Below, one piece after another: positions 27,184 through 35,448 of a stretch of 62,288 nucleotides of DNA. Position numbers and translations under genes: made by a program. Positions within the stretch are counted from its first letter, which is position 1. The number at the start of each line of letters is the position of its first letter. The notes beneath the pieces are model-generated. The model had not been told where the DNA came from. It saw nothing but the letters and a program-made list of their open reading frames with translations, and did not search any database. The stretch covers positions 1 to 62,288 of the forward strand of contig NZ_FNQY01000024.1 of NCBI RefSeq assembly GCF_900107765.1, written 5' to 3'. The DNA is from Arachidicoccus rhizosphaerae (lineage in GTDB: Bacteria; Bacteroidota; Bacteroidia; Chitinophagales; Chitinophagaceae).

Positions 27184-27287
27184 GGTTGCACTTTTTTTAG
27201 AAAAAGTAAAATTATCCATTTTTTTGCAAAAGGCGGATTTTCATAATAATGGATTCACAATATTGACTGGCAGGGCTTTTGTTTTGG

Positions 27288-27326
27288 CAAACGTTTGTCT
27301 AGACTGCATTTCTTTTAGGTATTTTG
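27288..27326 (+). promoter_or_regulatory. Operator-like palindrome and promoter before the NagB fusion
   Basis: CAAACGTTTG (27288-27297) is a perfect palindrome with a central CG, like LacI/GntR-family operators. Its TTTG may serve as the -33 of a promoter whose -7 is TATTTTG (27320-27326, one base short of consensus). The gene starts at 27373. Confidence 0.45.
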
Positions 27327-27372
27327 AACTAACTTTACGGCTCACATTCACCCATCAAACTCCAAATTAATT

Positions 27373-29277
27373 ATGAACATGGTTGACTCTTTTGAGAAAA
27401 TCCCTGTGGAAATTTACAAAACACCGGATGACGGTTCTTTGGCAGTAGCCAGGGAAATCAGTGATCTGATTCGCAAAAAGGCGGCGAATAATGAAAAATG
27501 TGTATTAGGGCTTGCAACAGGCTCCACTCCTATTCAGCTCTATCAGGAACTGGTCCGGATGCATAAAGAAGAAGGACTCAGTTTTAAAAATGTCATCTCT
27601 TTTAACCTGGATGAATACTATCCGATTAGCCGGGATTCCATCAATAGTTACTGGACATTTATGCACCAGCATTTATTTGATTACGTGGATATAGATCCTG
27701 CCAATATTCATATGCCTAATGGAGAATTGGCAAAGGCAGATGTGCGGGAAGCCTGCGAAGCATATGAGAGAGACATCGATGCTGCAGGTGGAATTGATCT
27801 GCAGTTACTCGGTTTAGGCCATAACGGTCATATTGGTTTTAATGAACCGGGTTCCAGTTTATTTTCCAAGACAAGACTGTTGATCCTGGATAATAATACG
27901 CGTATTGCCAACTGCAGAGACTTTGTCAATCTGTCCAAAGTGCCAAGACTGGCCATTACCATGGGGCTTGGAACTATTATGAAATCCAAACGTATTGTAC
28001 TGCTGGCCTGGGGCAATAAAGCACCTACGGTTGTTATGGCCGTGGAAGGGCCCGTCACCGATCAGGTGCCTGCCAGCTATTTACAACAACACAGCAACTG
28101 CAGCTTTGTAATTGATGAACTGGCGGCTTCTGAGCTGACCCGTTTTAAATCACCCTGGTTATGCGGCAATGTGGAGTGGACAGATAAACTGATGCGCAGA
28201 GCCGTGGTAGATATGGCCCTTAAAATCGGTAAACCTATTTTAAGCCTGACCAATAATGATTATAATGAAAACGGTCTGAGTGATTTATTGGCGGACAACG
28301 GAGATGCCTATGAAATCAACCTACAGGTGTTTTATATGTTGCGGGATTCTATCACCGGCTGGCCGGGTGGCAAGCCTGAAGAACCCAGAGCAAATCATCC
28401 GGAGCGCTCTACCCCATACCCTAAGACCTGTCTGATTTTCTCCCCTCATCCTGATGATGATATTATTTCCATGGGTGGAACCTTTATGCGTTTACATGAT
28501 CAGGGACATAACGTCCATGTTGCTTACCAGACCAGTGGTAATATTGCCGTGACCGATGAATTTGTAACGCGTTTTCTGGATTTTGCCGTAGGATTTGATC
28601 AACTCACCCGCCAGGACGCTTCCACCAGTAATAAGATTCTAAAGGAAGCGCAGGAGTTTATAGCGACCAAAAAATCCAATGATATGGATACGGAAATAAT
28701 CCGTGCTGTAAAAGGGTTGATTCGCCGCTGTGAGGCTAAGGCCACTGCTAAATACGTAGGTCTTCAGGATGATCAGATTCATTTTATGAACCTGCCATTC
28801 TATGAAACCGGCACCATTGAGAAAAAGCCCATGGGCGAGGATGATATCAAAGTAACCATGGAACTATTGCGCAAAATCCAACCGCAACAGATCTATTGTG
28901 CCGGTGATTTGGCAGATCCGCATGGTACGCATAAAGTATGTCTGGATATTATTTTTGAGAGTATGAGAAGGCTGAAAGAAGCCGGAGATGCGTGGGTTAA
29001 AGACTGCTGGGTGTGGCTTTATAAAGGTGCCTGGCAGGAATGGGATATCGCTGAAATAGAAATGGCCATTCCGATGAGTCCTGATCAGGTGAAAAAGAAA
29101 CGTTATGGTATTTTTATTCATCAGTCTCAGAAGGACTCCGTTCCCTTCCAGGGTTCAGACAGCCGTGAATTCTGGCAAAGGGCTGAAGAGCGTAATGCCA
29201 ATACGGCAAGCCTGTATGCACAGCTTGGGCTTACTCAGTATGCGGCTATGGAAGCCTTTGTGCGCTGGCACTATTAA
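27373..29277 (+). CDS. nagB: Glucosamine-6-phosphate deaminase fused to PIG-L/LmbE-like deacetylase
   Basis: A 634-residue two-domain protein. Residues about 1-290 are NagB-like (VLGLATGSTPIQLYQELV, ISFNLDEYYPI with the catalytic Asp, LLGLGHNGHIGFNEPGS) and turn glucosamine 6-phosphate into fructose 6-phosphate and ammonia. Residues about 350-634 are PIG-L/LmbE-like with the metal motif SPHPDDDIISMGGT and a second motif GDLADPHGTHKV, as in zinc-dependent GlcNAc deacetylases. The fusion would couple deacetylation and deamination of an amino sugar. This layout is known in Bacteroidota. It appears monocistronic, with an operator-like site upstream and a terminator after it. Confidence 0.93.
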   Translation: MNMVDSFEKIPVEIYKTPDDGSLAVAREISDLIRKKAANNEKCVLGLATGSTPIQLYQELVRMHKEEGLSFKNVISFNLDEYYPISRDSINSYWTFMHQHLFDYVDIDPANIHMPNGELAKADVREACEAYERDIDAAGGIDLQLLGLGHNGHIGFNEPGSSLFSKTRLLILDNNTRIANCRDFVNLSKVPRLAITMGLGTIMKSKRIVLLAWGNKAPTVVMAVEGPVTDQVPASYLQQHSNCSFVIDELAASELTRFKSPWLCGNVEWTDKLMRRAVVDMALKIGKPILSLTNNDYNENGLSDLLADNGDAYEINLQVFYMLRDSITGWPGGKPEEPRANHPERSTPYPKTCLIFSPHPDDDIISMGGTFMRLHDQGHNVHVAYQTSGNIAVTDEFVTRFLDFAVGFDQLTRQDASTSNKILKEAQEFIATKKSNDMDTEIIRAVKGLIRRCEAKATAKYVGLQDDQIHFMNLPFYETGTIEKKPMGEDDIKVTMELLRKIQPQQIYCAGDLADPHGTHKVCLDIIFESMRRLKEAGDAWVKDCWVWLYKGAWQEWDIAEIEMAIPMSPDQVKKKRYGIFIHQSQKDSVPFQGSDSREFWQRAEERNANTASLYAQLGLTQYAAMEAFVRWHY

Positions 29278-29330
29278 TCATAGTTTTTAAAATCCCGGCT
29301 TCTTTATTTTAAAAGAGTCCGGTTTTAAAT

Positions 29331-29377
29331 AAAGTCCTGTTTGTTGTCTATTAAAAGATACCGACAGGACTTTTTTA
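29331..29377 (+). terminator. Terminator after the NagB fusion
   Basis: AAAGTCCTGT (29331-29340) pairs with ACAGGACTTT (29364-29373), and a T-run follows. Confidence 0.75.
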
Positions 29378-29501
29378 TTTTTTGCCAATCTTTGAATCTG
29401 CCGATACTTCGCTTGTTTAAAAAACAGTTTGCTGTGATGAGGCTATTGCCGGGAAATCATGCAGCGGCTAAACGAAGACGGCTTTAAATTTTCTAAATTT
29501 T

Positions 29502-30518
29502 CTAGGCCTTAGTTCGGTTTGCCGATTTTCTAAAACTATACAGTAGATAAAAAAGTGCGGGCAGGATAAACAGACTGCCAATGAGCAGGGCTGCCCCCAG
29601 TGCATCAATGGTTTTGCCGGTTGCTTCGTGTTCCAAAAGCGAGAGGTAGCCGCCGTCTTTGAGTAATACAATTTTAGGGAAATGAATATAGGTAACGGAA
29701 AGCAAAATCATCGTTACCTGAAATCCGGCCAGAACAGGCAGTATCTTTACTTTTCCCTTACTGAGTAAATACCACAGTAGGATCAGGGAAAGGGAGGCCG
29801 CCGTTATACTAATTATGCCTACCGGGTTTGCGAATATCCAATCAAGTAGCGGAATATGCTGGTACAAGGATGCAAAAAATACCAGTGCTCCGGCTATAAA
29901 TGCAGCTATATTTGCCGTTTTTGCCTTGGCAATAAACCGTCTTTTATCTTTTTCTCCCTGGGCCTCTCCTATTAAAAAAACAGCCGCCAAAAAAGCCGCT
30001 ATGGCCACCGTAAAGCAACCTACCGCCACGCAGAACCAGTTCAGCCAGCTAAATACATAATCTTCCAAAAAGTCCTTAGGCTGTTGTGTTATTTTGCCTG
30101 TTACGGTACTGCCTGCAATAATCCCCAAAAACAAAGGGGTAATCAGTGAAGACCAGGTGAAAATGCGGTTATAGACCTGTTGCATGTCATCCACCACCGC
30201 GTCATAATGTCTGAAAGCAAAGGCGGTGCCACGGGCAATGATTCCCAGCAGCATGATGATCAGGGGGATATGCATCGCTGTAGACATGGTTGCATAGATC
30301 TTTGGGAAACCCACAAATAAAATAACAATGGCTATGATCAGCCACATGTGGTTGGCTTCCCAGATAGGCCCGATTGCCCGGTACATCGTGCGGCGGGTTC
30401 TGTCCTTATTATGGGCTCTTGTGAACAGTTCCAGGATGCCGGCCCCAAAATCCGCACCACCAAAAAGCAGGTAAAACCAAAGTGAAACCCATAGAAATGT
30501 AATGACGACGTATAGCAT
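29502..30518 (-). CDS. cydB: Cytochrome bd ubiquinol oxidase subunit II
   Basis: A 338-residue inner-membrane protein with about eight hydrophobic segments. The N-terminus LWFYLLFGGADFGAGILELF carries the conserved G-G-x-D-F-G-x-G motif, and FTRAHNKDRTRRTMYRAIGPIWEANHMWLI carries the family W-E-x-N-H-x-W signature. It forms the heterodimeric quinol oxidase with CydA, reducing oxygen to water with high affinity. The gene starts 10 bases after the cydA stop. No CydX-like small ORF was recognised after it. Confidence 0.95.
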   Translation of the reverse strand: MLYVVITFLWVSLWFYLLFGGADFGAGILELFTRAHNKDRTRRTMYRAIGPIWEANHMWLIIAIVILFVGFPKIYATMSTAMHIPLIIMLLGIIARGTAFAFRHYDAVVDDMQQVYNRIFTWSSLITPLFLGIIAGSTVTGKITQQPKDFLEDYVFSWLNWFCVAVGCFTVAIAAFLAAVFLIGEAQGEKDKRRFIAKAKTANIAAFIAGALVFFASLYQHIPLLDWIFANPVGIISITAASLSLILLWYLLSKGKVKILPVLAGFQVTMILLSVTYIHFPKIVLLKDGGYLSLLEHEATGKTIDALGAALLIGSLFILPALFYLLYSFRKSANRTKA

Positions 30519-30528
30519 AACTTAGGTA

Positions 30529-31875
30529 TTAATGAAGATCATGGCTGAATGTCAGCGCCTCGTTGTCTGAATTGTCATATAACTTGCCCACCATTTTAAT
30601 CTGCCGGTAGAGCATAAAAACGACAATGGCGGACAGGGAAATATATACAGCGGTAAATAAATAAAAGGTATAGGGTATGCCTGGCATCGGAGTTACCGCA
30701 TCCCTGGTTTTCATAATGCCATAAATAATCCAGGGTTGGCGCCCCACCTCTGTTACGGTCCAGCCTGCCTCTACGGCAATAAATCCCATAGGTGTTGCCA
30801 GCATAAATAATCGGAGCAGCCAGGTCTTATTTTGCCAGCTTTTCTTTTTAAGGATAATAATCAGGTATAAGACCGCAATCAACAGCATAAATATGCCTAA
30901 AGCGACCATTATCTGAAAGGAAAAGTGCGTGACCATAACAGGGGGCTGCTCTTCTTTAGGAATCTGATCATAGCCTTTAACGGGATGGTGCATATCGCCA
31001 TAAGCCATAAAGCTAAGCAGCCCCGGTAGGCGAATGGCATAATTGACCTGTCCCGTAGCGGTATCCGGTATACCACCAATAATTAATGGTGCAGCAGCCT
31101 CTGTTTTCAGCACTGCTTCCATAGCAGCCAGTTTAGCCGGCTGCAGTCTGGCGACGTTTTTAGCGGAAATATCGCCACTTAAGGGTTGTAAAATAGCGGC
31201 AACCGCTGCAAAAGTGGCCGCAATTTTAAAGGCGGCCGCATGAAAGCGTATATTCTTTTTACGGTAAACCATAAAGGCATGCACCCCCGCCACCGCAAAG
31301 CCGGTAGCGGCGAAAGCTGCAATGCACATATGGAGCGCCTGGGAAAACCATGCGTCGTTAAACATGGCTTTAATGGGATCTATATTGATATACTCGCCAT
31401 TTATAAAATCAAAACCTTTGGGGTTATTCATCCAGGCATTGGCCGCCACGACCAGAATGCCGGACAGCAGTCCGCTGATTCCTACCACCACACCAGTGGC
31501 CCAGACAAACCATTTATTGAATTTATCCCAGCCATACAGGTAAAATCCAAGCGCAATGGCTTCAATAAAAAAGGCCGTTCCTTCCAAAGAAAAGGGCATC
31601 CCGAAAATAGGTCCTGCTTTTTCCATAAAAGCCGGCCAGAGCAGACCGAGCTCAAAGGATAAAACAGTCCCTGAAACAGCGCCTGTGGCAAAGAAGATCG
31701 CCACCCCTTTGCTCCAGGCCCGGGTTATATTTTTATAAAGCGTATTGCCGGTTTTAAGATAAATAAAGTGAGAAACGGCCATAAAAAAAGGCATGACCAT
31801 GCCAATACAGGAAAAAATAATATGGAAGCCTAATGATAAGGCCATTTGTGAGCGTGCAGCAATAAAGTTATCCAT
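30529..31875 (-). CDS. cydA: Cytochrome bd ubiquinol oxidase subunit I
   Basis: 448 residues with about nine membrane segments. It carries the three hemes and the quinol site. Family hallmarks are the N-terminal ARSQMALSLGFHIIFSCIG (heme-ligand His), GRQPWIIYGIMKTRDAVTPM near the C-terminus, and a short Q-loop around PVKGYDQIPKEEQPPVMVTHFSFQIMVALG. With about 448 residues it belongs to the short-Q-loop group. It is the first gene of cydAB. A -7 box TAGCTTTG lies 45 bases upstream, and an operator-like AACGTTTG motif lies further up. Confidence 0.95.
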   Translation of the reverse strand: MDNFIAARSQMALSLGFHIIFSCIGMVMPFFMAVSHFIYLKTGNTLYKNITRAWSKGVAIFFATGAVSGTVLSFELGLLWPAFMEKAGPIFGMPFSLEGTAFFIEAIALGFYLYGWDKFNKWFVWATGVVVGISGLLSGILVVAANAWMNNPKGFDFINGEYINIDPIKAMFNDAWFSQALHMCIAAFAATGFAVAGVHAFMVYRKKNIRFHAAAFKIAATFAAVAAILQPLSGDISAKNVARLQPAKLAAMEAVLKTEAAAPLIIGGIPDTATGQVNYAIRLPGLLSFMAYGDMHHPVKGYDQIPKEEQPPVMVTHFSFQIMVALGIFMLLIAVLYLIIILKKKSWQNKTWLLRLFMLATPMGFIAVEAGWTVTEVGRQPWIIYGIMKTRDAVTPMPGIPYTFYLFTAVYISLSAIVVFMLYRQIKMVGKLYDNSDNEALTFSHDLH

Positions 31876-31920
31876 GGGCGGAAATGTTTAGCGTTGATAA
31901 GTCCGGAGCCAATATATATG

Positions 31921-31928
31921 CAAAGCTA
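31921..31928 (-). promoter_or_regulatory. -7 box for cydAB
   Basis: TAGCTTTG on the minus strand fits TAnnTTTG, 45 bases before the cydA start. The motif AACGTTTGTTTATTT at 31943-31957 (plus strand), related to those before the inositol-phosphate synthase and proline dehydrogenase genes, lies near its -33 region. Confidence 0.5.
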
Positions 31929-31992
31929 ACAAAACAGCGCCTAACGTTTGTTTATTTATCATTAAAAAATCGAAAATAAATGGGTCATATAT

Positions 31993-32380
31993 GGTCTAAA
32001 AAAAGGTCCGTGGTAGAAACCACAGACCGTCTTCGATTGCTTGCCATATGAAAAAAAGGTAACTGAATAATTACTAAATCCATTCATTAATCAGTGTCAA
32101 ATATCTTTAATTTGCTGTTGCTTTACGCCACGACAAATATAATAACTTCTTTGTTTTTGAAGACCTGCCTTTGCAAATCTTAAGCGATTTCGCTTTTGTT
32201 TTTATTGGACTCAACCGAGTATTCAAGGTTTAATCTGTTTTAAACAATTTTGAAATTTCTTACGGTTCAAAGATATAGTCTTTTTATGAAAACTTCTTAA
32301 ACCGTTGTTCACCTTATTTCAATGTGGTTTTATATTGATTGGTTGCTTATTCCGCTAAAACCACCGCTTATCGCTATTAT
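31993..32380 (-). ncRNA. Putative structured non-coding RNA, unassigned
   Basis: A transcript unit on the minus strand with no ORF. It opens with a -7 box TACCTTTG (32385-32392) and ends at a strong terminator hairpin with seven T residues (about 32030 to 31996). Between them several stems can be drawn on the minus strand: GTGGTTTT with AAAACCAC near 32365-32320, ACGGTT with AACCGT near 32303-32261, and AAGCG-AAAT-CGCTT near 32194-32181. The length of about 390 nt would suit tmRNA, 6S-like or RNase P RNA, but I do not see the tRNA-like ends of tmRNA or the conserved cores of the others. It could be a lineage-specific RNA or the long 3-prime UTR of the aminotransferase gene. Confidence 0.5.
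31996..32030 (-). terminator. Terminator of the putative ncRNA
   Basis: GGTC-C-GTGG and CCAC-A-GACC form a 9-bp stem with one mismatch around TAGAAA. On the minus strand seven T residues follow directly. It separates the upstream transcript from cydAB. Confidence 0.8.
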
Positions 32381-32384
32381 TGCA

Positions 32385-32392
32385 CAAAGGTA
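32385..32392 (-). promoter_or_regulatory. -7 box for the putative ncRNA
   Basis: TACCTTTG on the minus strand, a perfect TAnnTTTG. The -33 region (GTTTTTTAC) is only a weak match. Confidence 0.5.
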
Positions 32393-32450
32393 AGTCAGAA
32401 AATGTTAGTAAAAAACTAAGAATATTTAAAAATTAACTAATTCAAAAAGG

Positions 32451-33668
32451 CTACACAACAGGCTTCCCGGCCGTTCTGTGCGGGTAAATTTTCAGCGCCT
32501 GTTCCAGGCAATCCATCGCCTTTTCTATTTCTGCCACATTCAGTACATAAGCTAACCGTACCTCATTTTTGCCTAAACCGGGTGTCGCATAAAATCCAGG
32601 TGCCGGAGCCATCATAAGGGTCTGTTGCTCAAATGAAAATTCCTCCAGCAGCCATCGGCAGAAATCCTCTGAGTCTGCTACCGGCAAACTGGCCATTGCA
32701 TAAAAAGCTCCGCCTGGATTGGGACAGAATACACCTTCCATGGCATTGAGTCTACGCACCAGCGCATCTCTTCGGTTTTTGTATTCTTCTCTTGTGCTGT
32801 CAAAATAATCGGCAGGCAAATCGATGGCGGCTTCTCCCAGAATCTGGGCAAAACCGGGAGGACTCAGCCTGGCCTGGGCAAATTTCATCACCGTTTCCAG
32901 CACGCCCTTATTTTTAGTCACCAGGGCTCCCATCCTGGCACCGCAGGCACTGTAGCGTTTACTGATGGTATCGGTTAAAATGACATTTTGTTCAGCTCCT
33001 TTAAGCGTCATGGCGCTGATATGAGTGCCACCGTAACAAAATTCCCGGTAGGCTTCATCTGCCAGCAGATATAAGTTGTGTTTTAATATAATATCTTTTA
33101 GCGTATCCATTTCCTGGCGGCTGTATAAATATCCCGTCGGATTGTTGGGATTACACAGGATGATGGCCTTGGTTTTATCCGTGATAAGTTTTTCAAAGTC
33201 ACTGACGGGCGGCAGGGCAAATCCATCCTGAATGCTGGAAGGGACGGGAACGACCTGTACGCCTGCTTCAACGGCAAAGCCGTTATAATTGGCATAGAAA
33301 GGTTCAGGGATAATCACTTCGTCGCCCGGGTTTAAGCAGGCCAGGAAGCTGAAAAAGATGGCTTCTGAACCTCCGGTTGTAATTAAAATATCCTCAAAAC
33401 TAACATCAATCCCGATATGATTATAATATCCGGCCAGCTTTCTGCGATAACTCTCATTGCCTGCGCTGTGGCTGTATTCCAATACCCGCATATGGTTATG
33501 GCGTACGGCTTCCATAGCCGCAGGCGGCGTTTCAATATCTGGCTGTCCAATATTCAGATGATAGACATGCATTCCTTTTGCCTTAGCCTTTTCTGCAAAA
33601 GGGACCAGTTTACGTATAGGTGAAGCCGGCATCTGGATGCCTCTTTGACTTATAGATAAATTAGACAT
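32451..33668 (-). CDS. PLP-dependent aminotransferase, class I (aspartate type)
   Basis: 405 residues of fold-type I. Key parts are HLNIGQPDIETPP (N-terminal arm), TTGGSEAIFFSFLACLNPGDE, CNPNNPTGYLYS (substrate carboxylate and PLP ring Asn), LLADEAYREFCY (PLP-pyridine Asp and Tyr), and the Schiff-base Lys in LTDTISKRYSACGARMG. The C-terminal Arg region reads GKNEVRLAYVLN. The substrate is probably aspartate or another common amino acid, but the exact pair cannot be read. It has its own -7 box upstream. Confidence 0.92.
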   Translation of the reverse strand: MSNLSISQRGIQMPASPIRKLVPFAEKAKAKGMHVYHLNIGQPDIETPPAAMEAVRHNHMRVLEYSHSAGNESYRRKLAGYYNHIGIDVSFEDILITTGGSEAIFFSFLACLNPGDEVIIPEPFYANYNGFAVEAGVQVVPVPSSIQDGFALPPVSDFEKLITDKTKAIILCNPNNPTGYLYSRQEMDTLKDIILKHNLYLLADEAYREFCYGGTHISAMTLKGAEQNVILTDTISKRYSACGARMGALVTKNKGVLETVMKFAQARLSPPGFAQILGEAAIDLPADYFDSTREEYKNRRDALVRRLNAMEGVFCPNPGGAFYAMASLPVADSEDFCRWLLEEFSFEQQTLMMAPAPGFYATPGLGKNEVRLAYVLNVAEIEKAMDCLEQALKIYPHRTAGKPVV

Positions 33669-33739
33669 ATAATATACTAATTCAATTAGTTAATTTTAAT
33701 AGACAGGGCTTGTCGTCTGTACTTTTAGTTATCAGGCGG

Positions 33740-33747
33740 CAAAGGTA
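33740..33747 (-). promoter_or_regulatory. -7 box for the aminotransferase
   Basis: TACCTTTG on the minus strand, about 70 bases before the start at 33668. Confidence 0.45.
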
Positions 33748-33821
33748 GTACAAAATACTACCAGTCATTTGTTTTTAAGAAAAAATTGTATCGGGGAGCG
33801 CTTAAGGGTAACAGCAAAGAC

Positions 33822-34769
33822 TTAATCCAACCCCAGGCGCTGTTCTATCAGGTATTTATTACGGTCCGCACCGTTTCTCGCTATGAGTTCACCTATAAAA
33901 CCCGCTAAAAAGAGTTGCATCCCGATAATCATGGCCGTCAGGGCAATAAAAAACAAGGGAGAATTGGTTAGCCCCTGAAATGGATGTATAAACTTATTGA
34001 TAATCAATACTATGCTAATTACAAAGCCTATAAAGAAGCAAAGGCTGCCATACAGGCCAAAAAAGTGCATGGGTCTTTTACCAAACCGGCTGATAAAAGA
34101 AATAGTACCTAAATCCAGAAAGCCGTTGACAAATCTTTCCAGCCCGAATTTAGTTACCCCGAATTTACGGGCGCGGTGTTCCACTACTTTTTCCCCGATT
34201 TTCCTGAATCCTGCCCATTTAGCCAGCACGGGTATATAACGGTGCATTTCCCCGTATACTTCGATGGATTTGACTACTTTTTTATTATAAGCCTTAAGTC
34301 CGCAGTTAAAATCATGCAGTTTAATACCAGAGCTGCGTCTGGCGGCTGCATTAAATAATTTGGAGGGTAGATTTTTGGTCAGTTTATTATCAAAGCGTTT
34401 TTTCTTCCAGCCGCTGACCAGGTCAAAGCCATCAGTTTTGATCATTTTATATAAATCCGGGATCTCGTCGGGGCTATCCTGTAAATCAGCATCCATGGTG
34501 ATTACAACGCTACCCAGGGCTGCTTTAAAACCTTCATTCAAAGCGGCTGATTTACCGTAATTGCGCTGAAATTTAATACCCTTGAAGTTTGTATTGATCT
34601 TGGCGATAGACTCTATAACGGACCAGCTGTCGTCCGTGGAGCCATCATCTACCATAATAACTTCATAGGTAAAATTGTTGTCTTTCATGACCCGGGTAAT
34701 CCACTCTGCCAGCTCCGGCAGGGATTCGTCTTCATTGAATAAGGGAACAATTACGGATATATCTATCAT
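33822..34769 (-). CDS. Family 2 glycosyltransferase (polyprenyl-phosphate type)
   Basis: 315 residues. A cytoplasmic GT-A domain has VIVPLFNEDESLPEL, MVDDGSTDDSW, QRNYGKSAALNEGF and the D-x-D-like ITMDADLQDSPDEIP. Two C-terminal membrane segments follow (about 235-260 and 270-300). This DPM1/ArnC/GtrB-like architecture transfers a sugar from its nucleotide donor to a polyprenyl phosphate. It is the last gene of a run with a DUF4199 gene and a dihydroorotase-like gene, so it may be co-transcribed with them. The sugar is unknown. Confidence 0.9.
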   Translation of the reverse strand: MIDISVIVPLFNEDESLPELAEWITRVMKDNNFTYEVIMVDDGSTDDSWSVIESIAKINTNFKGIKFQRNYGKSAALNEGFKAALGSVVITMDADLQDSPDEIPDLYKMIKTDGFDLVSGWKKKRFDNKLTKNLPSKLFNAAARRSSGIKLHDFNCGLKAYNKKVVKSIEVYGEMHRYIPVLAKWAGFRKIGEKVVEHRARKFGVTKFGLERFVNGFLDLGTISFISRFGKRPMHFFGLYGSLCFFIGFVISIVLIINKFIHPFQGLTNSPLFFIALTAMIIGMQLFLAGFIGELIARNGADRNKYLIEQRLGLD

Positions 34770-34895
34770 AAAACGCTGTATACTAATATTTCTGGTTGCA
34801 GACTGTGTTGTCTGTTAGGTATCTATTTTTATTAACCCCCGACTTGCTTCTAAAAACAGGCCAGTTTTAATCGCGAATACTTAAAAATTATGTAA

Positions 34896-35423
34896 TCAAC
34901 TGAGTGGTTCTTGATTAAAAGGAGAACTGCCTGCTGGAATTCTTTTAGAAAAGGCGCCGCCCAGCAAGGCACCGATAACGCCTAAAACGGCGTAGTATAA
35001 TAGGGTTCCAGCAATGATAAATACCATAAAGTATTGTTTGGTAACAGCGAGCCCGGCATTGATCTGATCCTCAGTTGCGCCCTTTTTGAGCCCTGCCTCT
35101 CTTTGAATCTGGAAGAACTGTTCTTTCATTTCCGGGAAAATTACTTTATACATTAAAATGGACCAGGTGATCATGATCAAGATGACAATGGCTACAATTT
35201 TAAACCCATAGGCGAACAGATTGCCAAATGTTACCTGCCCATCCAGGGCTTTACTTTGCTGCATGGTAAAATAGATAATCAGCCCTACAAAAATCAGCAT
35301 ATTTAACCAACCCAGTGGCTTGTTTTTGTCGAGTCCGGTAAAGTGCAAAATCAATTGATATACAATCATTATCAGAGCGATGATAATGCCTTTTTCCCAG
35401 AGTTTGCCTTTTTGGTTTTCCAT
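34896..35423 (-). CDS. DUF4199 membrane protein
   Basis: A 175-residue protein with four hydrophobic segments (about 12-30, 35-55, 70-92 and 130-155). It has the DUF4199 layout and an amphipathic stretch (FPEMKEQFFQIQREAGLKKG) between the third and fourth segments. The family is common in Bacteroidota and has no known function. It starts 25 bases after the dihydroorotase-like gene and precedes the glycosyltransferase. Confidence 0.82.
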   Translation of the reverse strand: MENQKGKLWEKGIIIALIMIVYQLILHFTGLDKNKPLGWLNMLIFVGLIIYFTMQQSKALDGQVTFGNLFAYGFKIVAIVILIMITWSILMYKVIFPEMKEQFFQIQREAGLKKGATEDQINAGLAVTKQYFMVFIIAGTLLYYAVLGVIGALLGGAFSKRIPAGSSPFNQEPLS

Positions 35424-35448
35424 GGAGGATAATTTATATTATAATAAT

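Noticed and set aside
31993-32380. Reading the ncRNA candidate as tmRNA
   Set aside because: No tRNA-like acceptor or T-arm pairing between the two ends, and no convincing tag-peptide frame ending in hydrophobic residues, could be found.
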